Assembly: GCF_000732725.1 (NCBI RefSeq) | Contig: NZ_JPNB01000002.1 | Span: 1,798,001-1,862,000 of the forward strand | Source of the DNA: Kineothrix alysoides | GTDB lineage: Bacteria; Bacillota; Clostridia; Lachnospirales; Lachnospiraceae | Reading direction: 5' to 3' | DNA length: 64,000 nt | Shown here: positions 18,814 through 27,681 of the stretch, piece after piece | Numbering within the stretch: position 1 is the first letter of the stretch | Layout: each line of letters begins with the position of its first letter | Notes under the pieces: model-generated | Databases searched by the model: none | What the model saw: the letters and a program-made list of their open reading frames with translations, nothing else | Told to the model about the DNA's origin: nothing | Made by a program: the position numbers and the translations under genes

Positions 18814-20553
18814 ATGAAAAGAATCAAAAGATTGTTTAAGCAGCTTAGTTATATATTTACAAAAAAACAAAAATTCGAATTTCTATTATTATTAATTGTG
18901 ATAATATTTACGGCTTTTCTCGAGCTGTTGGGTGTTACTGCAATTATGCCCTTGATTGATGTAATGACGGATCCGGGCTCGATTGAAAATACGGAATATC
19001 TGAAATGGTTGTATATAAGTTTTAATTTTTCGAGTAGAAATGATTTTATAGCTTTTTTGGCAGGTCTCTTGATTATGGTATATGTAGTTAAGAATGTCTT
19101 TGTTTCCATTATGTACAAGCTTCAATACCATTTTGCGTATAGCAATCAGAGAAAACTGGCGTACCGGATGATGGATTGCTATATGCACCAGCCTTATTAT
19201 TTTCATTTGTCACACAATAGTGCGGATTTGATTCGAAGTGTGAATACCGATGTGGTTATGATGTTTCAGGGGATACTTGGTATTTTGCAGCTATTTGCTG
19301 AGCTTTTAGTCTGCATCGTTTTGGGCACTTACCTATTCATGAGAGATAAAAGCATTACACTGGGAGTTATATTTGTACTTTTGGCATTTCTTCTTATTTT
19401 TGCAAGGAAATTTAAGGCACATTTATCAATAATGGGAGAAGAAAGCAGGACTCACAGCGCAGGAATCATTAAGTGGATGCAGCAATCCTTTGGTGGAATG
19501 AAAGAAACCAAAATTATGGGTAGGGAGGATTATTTCCTAAAGCATTTTGACTATGAATATAGCCGTTTTGCAGACGTGGAAAAAAATTATCGTTATCTGC
19601 AGCTAATCCCCAGACCGGTGATGGAAACTATTGCTATCACGGCACTGATGGTGGCGGTGATTATAAAGTTAATAAATGGAGCAGGCAATGAAAATTTTGT
19701 AACTACAATCTCAGTATTTGCAATAGCAGCATTTCGGCTGTTACCTTCCTTTAACAGAATGACGGCATTTGTAAGTGCTCTTTTGTTTAATATGCCTGCT
19801 TTTGACGCGGTCTATCAGGAGCTGAAGGAAATTGAGCGGGTAGATATTAACATATCACATAGATCGAAGGGCGAGGAGGCCTTAAGGCTGGAGAAGTCCA
19901 TACGTGTATCTAATCTTTCTTTTAAGTATCCTACAGGAGAAGATTTTGTACTGAAAAATATCAGCTTTGAGATTCCAAGAAACAGTTCGGTGGCACTTAC
20001 CGGTCCGTCAGGGGCAGGTAAAACTACGTTGGCAGATTTGATTCTGGGAGCTTTATCGCCGACAGAGGGCACTATGTACATTGATGAAACAGATGCATTC
20101 AGACATCTTTCGGCATGGCAGAAAAATGTAGGATATATTCCCCAGAATATTTATCTGATGGATGATACCATCGAAAATAATATTGTATATGGAGCTGACG
20201 AAACAGATCAGGAGAAGTTGTGGAAGGCTATCGAGGAAGCACAGCTGAAGGATTTCGTAATGAGCCTCAGTGAGGGGATTAGAACAGAGGTGGGTGAGCA
20301 GGGAATCAGACTGTCAGGAGGACAGAGACAGCGAATTGGAATAGCCAGAGCGTTATATAATAATCCGCAGGTTCTGGTTTTGGATGAGGCTACCTCCGCA
20401 CTTGATAACGATACGGAACAAGCAGTTATGGAGGCCATCGATTCTTTGGCAGGAAGCAAGACTCTTATTATTATTGCACATAGGTTGACAACAGTAAAAA
20501 ACTGCAGCTTGAAATATGAAGTAAGAGATGGAGGAATTCACTTATATGAATAA
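18814..20553 (+). CDS. ABC transporter, fused permease-ATPase (PglK-type flippase)
   Basis: 579 residues, a half-transporter with six membrane helices (about residues 20-325) and an ATPase domain (about 350-579): Walker A 'GPSGAGKTT' at 397-405, signature 'LSGGQ' at 500-504, Walker B Asp524/Glu525 in 'VLDEATSALD', and H-loop His556. The early segment 'ELLGVTAIMPLIDVMTDP' is characteristic of the PglK/WlaB group, which flips undecaprenyl-diphosphate-linked oligosaccharides. It would work as a homodimer. This is one of two separate ABC export routes in the window; the other is Wzm/Wzt at 37568-39723. Confidence 0.88.
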   Translation: MKRIKRLFKQLSYIFTKKQKFEFLLLLIVIIFTAFLELLGVTAIMPLIDVMTDPGSIENTEYLKWLYISFNFSSRNDFIAFLAGLLIMVYVVKNVFVSIMYKLQYHFAYSNQRKLAYRMMDCYMHQPYYFHLSHNSADLIRSVNTDVVMMFQGILGILQLFAELLVCIVLGTYLFMRDKSITLGVIFVLLAFLLIFARKFKAHLSIMGEESRTHSAGIIKWMQQSFGGMKETKIMGREDYFLKHFDYEYSRFADVEKNYRYLQLIPRPVMETIAITALMVAVIIKLINGAGNENFVTTISVFAIAAFRLLPSFNRMTAFVSALLFNMPAFDAVYQELKEIERVDINISHRSKGEEALRLEKSIRVSNLSFKYPTGEDFVLKNISFEIPRNSSVALTGPSGAGKTTLADLILGALSPTEGTMYIDETDAFRHLSAWQKNVGYIPQNIYLMDDTIENNIVYGADETDQEKLWKAIEEAQLKDFVMSLSEGIRTEVGEQGIRLSGGQRQRIGIARALYNNPQVLVLDEATSALDNDTEQAVMEAIDSLAGSKTLIIIAHRLTTVKNCSLKYEVRDGGIHLYE

Positions 20554-21535
20554 GCAAACAAAGTGGAAGCTGTATAAAAAAAGAAGTGAATTCAGAAATT
20601 TTTATTTTCATAAAATAGTTAGAAGGCATATTTTTGAAAAATATCTGAATAAGGACCCATTTATACCGTTCTATGCTAATCAGTGGGTTATGGGAAAAGA
20701 AAAAACCAATCGCTTTATTTCTGATAGAATAAAAGAAGGGAAACCTTTTATGGTTGCCCGAATGGGGAACACGGAGCTCGCCGTGATGATTAGTGTCCTT
20801 AACAGACGGATGTTTGGTAATACACCGGAGATTGACGCACAGTTTACCGAGTGGTTTCATAGGTTGGGGGAGGGGGCCGGATTTTTTCCGGATGAACCGG
20901 CGCTGGCGGAGGATTTCACTGATCTGATGTTGGATTCCTGTAAAAGCATAAATCTGTTAGCGATGTTTCATTGCTATATGGACGATTATGTGATTACGGA
21001 GTATATGCCGAATGTAAGAGTTTCCTTTTTGAATCATATAGAGCCTTGGAGATGCAAAGAACCTTGGTCTGCGGCATTGAAAGGAAAAAAAGTATTAGTT
21101 ATCCATCCTTTTGAAGAATCCATTAGGGAACAATATCAAAAGCGTGAGCTTCTTTTCCCAGATACAGAGGTGCTGCCGGATTTTGAATTAAAGACACTTA
21201 AAGCTGTTCAAACCATTGCCGGTGAAAAGGATGAACGTTTTGAGACTTGGTTCGAAGCTTTGGAATATATGTATCGGGAAGCCTTAAAAATAGATTTTGA
21301 TGTGGCAATCTTAGGCTGCGGAGCTTATGGATTACCACTGGCGGCCAAGCTGAAAAATGCCGGTAAGCAGGTGATTCATATGGGAGGTGCAACGCAGATT
21401 CTGTTTGGAATCAAAGGAAGGCGCTGGGTAGATAATATAAGATCAGAGGTTCGGTTTAACGATGCATGGGTATATCCCAAAGTAACAGAAACTCCCAGAA
21501 ATAGCGAAATAGTGGAAAATCATTGTTATTGGTAG
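20546..21535 (+). CDS. GT-D-fold-like putative glycosyltransferase
   Basis: 329 residues from the ATG at 20546, which has GGAGG 11 bp upstream and overlaps the ABC gene by 8 bp; an ATG at 20528 is in frame but less well placed. The segment 'FMVARMGNTELAVM' (about 67-80) resembles the 'RxGDGE' metal motif of GT-D (DUF1792-type) enzymes, with Asn-Thr-Glu in place of Asp-x-Glu. The C-terminal half has 'ILGCGAYGLPLAAKLKNAG' and 'HMGGATQILFGIKGRRW', a pattern known from uncharacterised capsule-cluster proteins. Coupling to the flippase suggests action on the same glycan. Family placement is tentative. Confidence 0.55.
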   Translation: MNKQTKWKLYKKRSEFRNFYFHKIVRRHIFEKYLNKDPFIPFYANQWVMGKEKTNRFISDRIKEGKPFMVARMGNTELAVMISVLNRRMFGNTPEIDAQFTEWFHRLGEGAGFFPDEPALAEDFTDLMLDSCKSINLLAMFHCYMDDYVITEYMPNVRVSFLNHIEPWRCKEPWSAALKGKKVLVIHPFEESIREQYQKRELLFPDTEVLPDFELKTLKAVQTIAGEKDERFETWFEALEYMYREALKIDFDVAILGCGAYGLPLAAKLKNAGKQVIHMGGATQILFGIKGRRWVDNIRSEVRFNDAWVYPKVTETPRNSEIVENHCYW

Positions 21536-21710
21536 GAGAGATTTTATGCGCTAGCATGTCTTTCGGAGGTATGATATTCAACCAAGTAATATATGAGAAT
21601 AAACTGATTGGCAATGATTATTGTTGAGTTTATTAATGCTATTAACTTATATATAATCCTTGATATCCCGTGAGGCAGGGGTGTTATAGAGGAGAAAAGG
21701 AAGATAGAAT

Positions 21711-23189
21711 ATGAGGGATTTAATAAAAAGGGTAAAAGATAATCTAATGAATATAAAAGGTAGTAAAAATGTACACAAAGCGGAGTGGATATTTGTAATA
21801 GTAGTAGGTTTTTTCTTATCAACCTTTTATCTATATGGGGATATAGCCCATACATCCGGTTGTGGAATAAAGGTATGGGATTGCCTGTTTAAAGGTAAGC
21901 TATCCATGTTTTATTCAATTTCTTATACAGGGTTACCAGGAACATTTTTAGAAGAGACAGGAGGAGGAGATTATGATTTTGCTATGTATGTGATTTTTGC
22001 GCTCTATAATTTTCCTCTATGGATATGGGAGAAACTAAGCGGATATAGCTTTCTGGAATTTTATGTTACGAGATTATATATAAAAGGAATCGTATGGATT
22101 TTTTCTGCCTTGTCTGCCTATTTAATATATAAAATTGCATTAGAATGTGAACTGAAGAAGGAAGAGGCAAAATGGGCTTCATTTCTCTTCTTTTCATCGG
22201 CTATTTTTTTTATAGCAGTGGTAGTAATCAGTGGATATGATATTATTTCTGTGGCATTCACGCTGTTAGGGATATATGGTTATTTGAAAAGGAATAACAA
22301 GTGCTTTGTCTTATCATTTGCGATGGCAGTTGCTTTGAAGATGTTTGCACTTTGGATTTTCATACCGTTTGTTCTGTTGCGTGAGAAAAAAGTTTGGAAA
22401 ATATTTTTGTATGGATTAGCTGTTATTAGTGTACTTGCAATTCCTAAAATATATTTTGCAAGCGGTGAGAAAACGATTGGAATCATTGCACAAGCTGATT
22501 GGATTGTTAACGGAGCATTATTTCCATCTAATGCAAGTGGTACAGCAGAATTAACATATATAAGCATGGAACATCTTCCGCTGATGTTTGTCGGGATGAT
22601 TGCAATTTGGTTAATATGTTATTTTAATAAAAAAGAATTGAAGAATAGAGAAGTAATTTATTTATGTGCAGTAGTTATGGCAATATTTGTTCTCACTGTA
22701 AAAGTGCATCCTCAATGGGGGATATTATTACTTCCGTACATTATATTAATTATTATGTTTCACCCCCATAGGATGAGAGAAAATTTAGTTTTAGAAGGTG
22801 TTTTTTCCGTGGGGTTTATTTTAAATAAAGCAATTGGATATTATTGGACATGTAATTTGAATTTGGTTGGCAATATGTTGGCGCCCAGACATAAGTTTTC
22901 ATTCGTTGATGATAATCTAAGTGCGAATGATTATGGTTTATCGCATTATATTTCTATATTAAGTGAAAAAGTCGGCATATGGGAAAGCAATATCATGAAA
23001 GGCTTTGGTGCGGCTGTTGTTGTTGGATTGATATACTTCCTGGTCTTGAATTATCCGAGAAGAGAAGAAAGTGGTGAAGTAGTTCCCCATGATTATGCAA
23101 AACGAAGAAAGTGGCTGACTGCCAGATTCGCGATATCATGTTTGGTAGGTATTCTTCCTATGATAGGAGTGATTCAATATCTTTTCTAA
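21711..23189 (+). CDS. GT-C-like multi-pass membrane protein
   Basis: 492 residues, about 11 membrane segments. The first outer loop is long and acidic, with 'EETGGGDYDFAMYVIFALYNFPLW' (about residues 80-105); the 'GGDYDF' acidic pair is where GT-C mannosyltransferase-like proteins keep their catalytic Asp. Further features include 'KVHPQWGILLLPY' in a late helix-loop. A GAGGAGAAAAGGAAG ribosome site precedes the ATG. It probably uses a polyprenyl-phosphate sugar outside the membrane. A more exact family cannot be given from sequence alone. Confidence 0.55.
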   Translation: MRDLIKRVKDNLMNIKGSKNVHKAEWIFVIVVGFFLSTFYLYGDIAHTSGCGIKVWDCLFKGKLSMFYSISYTGLPGTFLEETGGGDYDFAMYVIFALYNFPLWIWEKLSGYSFLEFYVTRLYIKGIVWIFSALSAYLIYKIALECELKKEEAKWASFLFFSSAIFFIAVVVISGYDIISVAFTLLGIYGYLKRNNKCFVLSFAMAVALKMFALWIFIPFVLLREKKVWKIFLYGLAVISVLAIPKIYFASGEKTIGIIAQADWIVNGALFPSNASGTAELTYISMEHLPLMFVGMIAIWLICYFNKKELKNREVIYLCAVVMAIFVLTVKVHPQWGILLLPYIILIIMFHPHRMRENLVLEGVFSVGFILNKAIGYYWTCNLNLVGNMLAPRHKFSFVDDNLSANDYGLSHYISILSEKVGIWESNIMKGFGAAVVVGLIYFLVLNYPRREESGEVVPHDYAKRRKWLTARFAISCLVGILPMIGVIQYLF

Positions 23190-23255
23190 TTAATTAACAA
23201 TACGAGGTAAATGAATAATTGGATTATCCGGGGAGAGAAAGGATATAAGAAATCA

Positions 23256-24422
23256 ATGAAAATTGCAGTTGTGGGAATCGGTTATGTAGGTCTGTCCAAC
23301 GCCATATTATTAGCGCAGAATCACGAAGTTGTAGTGACAGATATATCAACAGAACGAGTAAACATGGTCAATGATAGGAAGTCCCCCATTGTTGACAAGG
23401 AAGTTTGTGAATATTTATCAGAGAAGCGGTTGAATCTGGCAGCGACAACAGTGGCGGAAGAGGCTTATAAGGCTGCGGAATATATTATTGTAGCGACTCC
23501 AACGAACTACGATCCGGATAGGAACTTTTTTGATACGAGTTCTATTGAAAGTGTGTTAGAAAATATAAAAAAGGTTAATAAGTCGGCAACGATCGTTATC
23601 AAGTCTACCGTTCCGGTAGGATATACGTTGAAAGCCAGAGAACGATTTGAAATGGATAATATTATTTTTTCACCGGAATTTCTAAGAGAAGGAAGGGCAC
23701 TTTATGATAACCTATATCCGTCTAGAATCATAGTAGGGGAACAATCGAAAAGGGCGCAGGTTTTTGCAGGATTATTATCGGAAGGAGCAATAAAAGAAGA
23801 GATACCAACCTTTTTCATGGATGCAACAGAAGCAGAAGCAGTAAAACTTTTTGCCAATACCTATCTGGCTCTTAGAGTAGCTTATTTTAATGAGCTGGAT
23901 ACCTTTGCAGAGGTTCGCGGACTTGATACAAGGAATATTATAGAAGGAGTGTGCGGGGATTCAAGAATCGGCAACCACTATAATAATCCATCCTTTGGAT
24001 ATGGCGGATATTGTCTTCCCAAGGATACGAAGCAATTAAGAGCCAATTATGCCGATGTTCCGAATAATCTGATAGGGGCAATCGTAGAATCAAATACCAC
24101 TAGAAAAGATCACATTGCACAGATGATATTGAATAAGAATCCGAAGACAGTAGGGATTTACCGCCTGATTATGAAAAAAGAATCTGATAATTTTCGGCAA
24201 TCGGCCATTCAGGGAATCATGAAACGGCTGAAAGGAAAAGGAATTGAAGTTGTTATTTATGAACCCACAATGAAAATGGAAAACTTTTTTGGTTCAAAAG
24301 TAATACACTCTCTGGAAGATTTTATGGATGAATCGGATGTTATTATTGCGAATCGAATGAATGAAGAGCTTATCGTAGTAGAGGATAAGGTATATACGCG
24401 CGATTTGTATGGTAGAGATTGA
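23256..24422 (+). CDS. ugd: UDP-glucose 6-dehydrogenase
   Basis: 388 residues from the ATG at 23256, chosen because the Rossmann motif '[14 protein letters not shown]' must lie at the very N-terminus; an in-frame ATG at 23211 would add 15 unrelated residues. Catalytic Cys253 sits in 'YGGYCLPKD', and '[24 protein letters not shown]' is the typical middle segment. It oxidises UDP-glucose to UDP-glucuronate with two NAD+, giving an acidic sugar donor for the cluster. It belongs to the short Streptococcus/enterobacterial Ugd subtype. The C-terminal end of a different-subtype dehydrogenase follows at 24454-24594 as a remnant. Confidence 0.92.
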   Translation: MKIAVVGIGYVGLSNAILLAQNHEVVVTDISTERVNMVNDRKSPIVDKEVCEYLSEKRLNLAATTVAEEAYKAAEYIIVATPTNYDPDRNFFDTSSIESVLENIKKVNKSATIVIKSTVPVGYTLKARERFEMDNIIFSPEFLREGRALYDNLYPSRIIVGEQSKRAQVFAGLLSEGAIKEEIPTFFMDATEAEAVKLFANTYLALRVAYFNELDTFAEVRGLDTRNIIEGVCGDSRIGNHYNNPSFGYGGYCLPKDTKQLRANYADVPNNLIGAIVESNTTRKDHIAQMILNKNPKTVGIYRLIMKKESDNFRQSAIQGIMKRLKGKGIEVVIYEPTMKMENFFGSKVIHSLEDFMDESDVIIANRMNEELIVVEDKVYTRDLYGRD

Positions 24423-24453
24423 AATTAAGGCATATATGTAATCGAAGCATTAA

Positions 24454-24594
24454 ATAGCTTTAAGCGGTAAAAAAGAAACCCCTGTTGTATATGATGGAAG
24501 AAATGTGTATGATGTAGGTGCTATGAGAAATTATGGCATTGAGTATTACCGCATCGGACGGCGATATAAAAAGATAGGACGGGCATTTGCATGA
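24454..24594 (+). pseudogene. C-terminal remnant of a second UDP-glucose dehydrogenase
   Basis: The frame opened by a stop at 24451-24453 and ended by TGA at 24592-24594 reads '...KKETPVVYDGRNVYDVGAMRNYGIEYYRIGRR...'. 'VVYDGRNVYD' followed by 'G-x-E-Y-Y-x-I-G-R' is the conserved C-terminal end of TuaD/UGDH-type UDP-glucose dehydrogenases, a different subtype from the intact ugd just upstream. There is no start codon or upstream body. Its TGA overlaps the ATG of the next gene (24591), so the fragment was probably the 3' end of the gene that originally preceded the membrane protein. Confidence 0.8.
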
Positions 24595-26456
24595 CCAAGA
24601 GTAAGCTGAAGGAATTATCCTATTACCTCTTTTTTGGGTTAATGATTTTTGCAAAAGGAATAGGGCTGGATAGCGGAGATAAGATATATTATCTTTTAAG
24701 TGCTGCCGCATGTGTTTGTGTAGTCTTAAAGCTTATATTAACAAAATATAATAAAAAGCAGATAGCGGCTATGATACTTTTATGTCTCATAGCCTTTGCT
24801 GCGTATAGAAATTCGGGAAGATTGGGAATTCTCTTAACAACGCTGACGGTTGTAGGAATTAAGGATATAGATATACGCAAACTTTTTAAGATAGGTGCTG
24901 TTGTGTATACTGTTTCTTTTATTGGTACCGTGTTAGCGGCAGGAATAGGGATTATCCCTAATCCGTTAGTTGTACATGATAAGGGAAATATAGGCGAGAT
25001 TATTAGATGGGGAATGGGATATAGTACAGGAAATGTATTTCATGAATCATATTTTATATTAGTAGCGTTGGTTGGCTATGCTTTAAAGGATAAATTTAAT
25101 TTCAAAAAAGCAATGGGATTTATGTTGGGAAATATTCTGGTGTTTCTATTTTCAGTCAGCTATACGGGTATTATAGTGACAACATTCTATCTCGCACTTA
25201 ATCTATACGCAGTAAATAAAAGCGAACTAAGCCGAGGGGAAAAACTTCTCAGCCAGTTATTTTTTCCGGCTTGTTTGCTTATTTCTTTTGGTGGTCCGCA
25301 GCTTCTCAATTACCCCTTTATGCAGAAGTTGGATAGTATGATGCAGGCGAGATTGTCCTTTTCTCAATATTATTTATGGAATCAGCCCATTACGCTGTTC
25401 GGAACACGGATGAAGGATTTACCTAACTTCTGGACGATTATGGATAACGGATATGTATATTTTTTTATGACATTTGGTGTTATAGCATTCCTGCTTTTTT
25501 GTATAGGGTATATTATTTTGATAGCCGGATTCAGTGGTATACTTAATAAAATTGGAAAAAGAAAGCATTTGCGTAAATGTGAAAAAGATTTACCCGCATT
25601 GGCTATGATATTATCTTTTTTGTTATATGGTATTATGGAGCAGTTTATTTCCAACTCGTTTATGAACGTATCATTACTTTTCATGGGAATAATTTTATAC
25701 GGTAAAGAGGCGGATGAAAAAACGGGTAATCGGTGTAACAAGTATTTAAGCCGAATTAGAAAAGTGGTGATCGGGAAAAAATATTTTTATGGTACGGGAG
25801 CAGTGGGAGGAACAATATTTCTATGTTGTTATCTATTGCGAACGACGATGCCGGATTATGTGGAGGTTCCGGTTCGCGCGTTAGGTTATGTAGATGCACA
25901 GAGCGTAATAATACATGCTGTCGATACCGGTGCTTCGGAAGGCGACTTGGAAGAGGAAATGGAACAATATGTCCAAGCGGTTTGTAATGAAGGTGCTATT
26001 CGTGATATATTAAGAGAAACAGGATTAAATGGGCGGCTGACAGAAGCACAAGTGAATGCTGCCTTGGAATTCTCTTTCCCTCAGAGCGTACGCAGCAATA
26101 AAAGGTATGATGCCTTCCGCGTGCGATTGTTTGAATTATACTCTGATATCAGTGAAGAAGAGTATAGGGTATTGCTGACACGTATCATTTCTGGAAATGC
26201 TATGGCCGATGAAATCTATCCTGAACGGATCATGAAGGATTCCGGTTCGGATCGGATAGAGCATATCAGCCAAGATAAAAATTATATGGTAGAAAAAACC
26301 GGAAATATTGTTAGGATAGAGTATGTCAGAGGAGCATTGTTAAATATATTTGAAGGGTATTTGCTGGGAAGTATTTTATTTGTAATGATTGGGATGGTTC
26401 GTTATAATGATAAACAAAAAGGTGAGCAGAAGCAAAAAAATGAGAATAGTGATTGA
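24591..26456 (+). CDS. Wzy-like membrane protein with a large extracytoplasmic insert
   Basis: 621 residues. Residues 1-370 match the Wzy-like paralogue at 2131 (shared 'FFGLMIFAKGIGL' start, 'SVSYTG' at about 188-193). After this come a helix at about 398-416, a soluble stretch of about 165 residues (418-580, rich in Glu/Asp and helix-forming), and a final helix at about 582-602. The paralogue has the same two helices joined by a short loop ('KGNVLVYERIR' aligns with 'TGNIVRIEYVR'), so the soluble part is an insertion. Two helices bracketing an outer helical domain recall Wzz-type chain-length regulators; that link is inference. Confidence 0.65.
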   Translation: MTKSKLKELSYYLFFGLMIFAKGIGLDSGDKIYYLLSAAACVCVVLKLILTKYNKKQIAAMILLCLIAFAAYRNSGRLGILLTTLTVVGIKDIDIRKLFKIGAVVYTVSFIGTVLAAGIGIIPNPLVVHDKGNIGEIIRWGMGYSTGNVFHESYFILVALVGYALKDKFNFKKAMGFMLGNILVFLFSVSYTGIIVTTFYLALNLYAVNKSELSRGEKLLSQLFFPACLLISFGGPQLLNYPFMQKLDSMMQARLSFSQYYLWNQPITLFGTRMKDLPNFWTIMDNGYVYFFMTFGVIAFLLFCIGYIILIAGFSGILNKIGKRKHLRKCEKDLPALAMILSFLLYGIMEQFISNSFMNVSLLFMGIILYGKEADEKTGNRCNKYLSRIRKVVIGKKYFYGTGAVGGTIFLCCYLLRTTMPDYVEVPVRALGYVDAQSVIIHAVDTGASEGDLEEEMEQYVQAVCNEGAIRDILRETGLNGRLTEAQVNAALEFSFPQSVRSNKRYDAFRVRLFELYSDISEEEYRVLLTRIISGNAMADEIYPERIMKDSGSDRIEHISQDKNYMVEKTGNIVRIEYVRGALLNIFEGYLLGSILFVMIGMVRYNDKQKGEQKQKNENSD

Positions 26457-27654
26457 TTTAACCTCTCTGGCTGATAACTTTTCGGGAATAGAGCGCTATG
26501 CCATGAGCATAGCCGAAGAATTAATTGCGTTGGATAGCGAGGGCAAGAATACTTATATTTTATTATTTAAAAGAAAAGTCCATAAGGAATTCGAAAAATA
26601 TAAAAGTAGGAAAAATATCGTTTTCAAGGTGTATCCGGGACGGAATAAGCTTGTATTCCAACAGATTATATTGCCGTTTCATCTATATAAAATTAAGGCA
26701 GATGCTTATTTATTTCTTGCATTCCAGAGTCCGGTGCTTTTTCTCAGGAAGGGAATTTATAACACCATTCATGACCTGACCAGTTGGGATTGCCCGGAGA
26801 CCATGAAGAAAAAGATGGAATTGTACTTTAAGCTGACCATTAGAAATGCGCTGTGGGTAAGCAGAGGGATCATAGTGAACTCGAAGTTTACACGTGACAG
26901 AATCGTGGACAAGTTTCATTACGATAAGAAAAAGATTACGATAGCTTACTGCGGAATCTCGGATGTATTTATGAATTATATTGGCTCCCAGCCTTCGGAG
27001 GACCCTGACAGTGAGGAGAATAAAAAAGAAATCGAGGCGCGCCTTGAGAAAATCAGGAAAAAATCGTTGGATATACGCCATAAATACCACCTTCCCGAGC
27101 AATACCTGCTCTGCCTTGCCACTTTAGAACCGCGCAAGAACCTTCCATTTCTGGTAGAAGCTTATGTGGAGCTGCTGGAGGAGGGAAAAGCGAAATGCTC
27201 ACAGGTGAACACTCCATTTCCAGACATACCTCTTGTTCTGGCAGGACGTAAGGGCTGGAAGATGGATGAGTTCCTGAACCGGATTGAGGAGGAGTACAGA
27301 AGGAGCATTGTGGTGACAGGCTTTATCGATGACGAAGACTTGCCTTATGTATATCATATGGCTGATTGCTTCATCTTCCCGTCTATCTATGAAGGCTTCG
27401 GCATGCCGCCGTTAGAGGCTATGGCGGTAGGTACGATGGTAATTTCCTCCGATGCCGCCTCCCTGCCGGAAGTGCTGGGTAAAGCTGCTTCTTATTTTCA
27501 TTCGGGAAATAAGGAGGAGCTGAAAGAAAAGATGCGGCAGGGCCTTCATCAGGAATGCGATGAAGTGACTGTGCGGGAAATTAAGAAGAGGGTGGAGATG
27601 TTCCAGTGGGGGAAGTCGGCGAAGAAGATAGAAGAGCAAATTACTTGTCCATAA
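26440..27654 (+). CDS. Glycosyltransferase family 4 (GT-B)
   Basis: 404 residues from the ATG at 26440, selected because 'MRIVIDLTSLADNFSGIERYA' is a normal GT4 N-terminus; it overlaps the previous gene by 17 bp. The C-terminal domain is classical: 'LCLATLEPRKNLPFLVEAY', 'VLAGRKGWK', 'VVTGFIDDEDLPYVYHMADCFIFPS' and the E-x7-E motif 'EGFGMPPLE' near residue 316. It most resembles mannosyl/rhamnosyltransferases of O-antigen clusters. An insertion rich in Glu/Lys (about 185-210) separates the two domains. Base composition here is less AT-rich than in the genes on either side. Confidence 0.85.
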   Translation: MRIVIDLTSLADNFSGIERYAMSIAEELIALDSEGKNTYILLFKRKVHKEFEKYKSRKNIVFKVYPGRNKLVFQQIILPFHLYKIKADAYLFLAFQSPVLFLRKGIYNTIHDLTSWDCPETMKKKMELYFKLTIRNALWVSRGIIVNSKFTRDRIVDKFHYDKKKITIAYCGISDVFMNYIGSQPSEDPDSEENKKEIEARLEKIRKKSLDIRHKYHLPEQYLLCLATLEPRKNLPFLVEAYVELLEEGKAKCSQVNTPFPDIPLVLAGRKGWKMDEFLNRIEEEYRRSIVVTGFIDDEDLPYVYHMADCFIFPSIYEGFGMPPLEAMAVGTMVISSDAASLPEVLGKAASYFHSGNKEELKEKMRQGLHQECDEVTVREIKKRVEMFQWGKSAKKIEEQITCP

Positions 27655-27681
27655 AATATATGTTTAAACAAAGGGTTATAT

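Noticed and set aside
21536-21710. Possible small gene (about 23 codons from an ATG near 21559) and a promoter with TTGAGT/TATAAT in the gap before the GT-C gene
   Set aside because: The small frame resembles nothing I recognise and soon stops; the two boxes are 22 bp apart, too far for a normal promoter.
23211-23255. Earlier in-frame ATG for UDP-glucose dehydrogenase
   Set aside because: It would add 15 residues before the Rossmann strand, which normally begins at residue 2-3, and its GAGGT is only 3 bp away.
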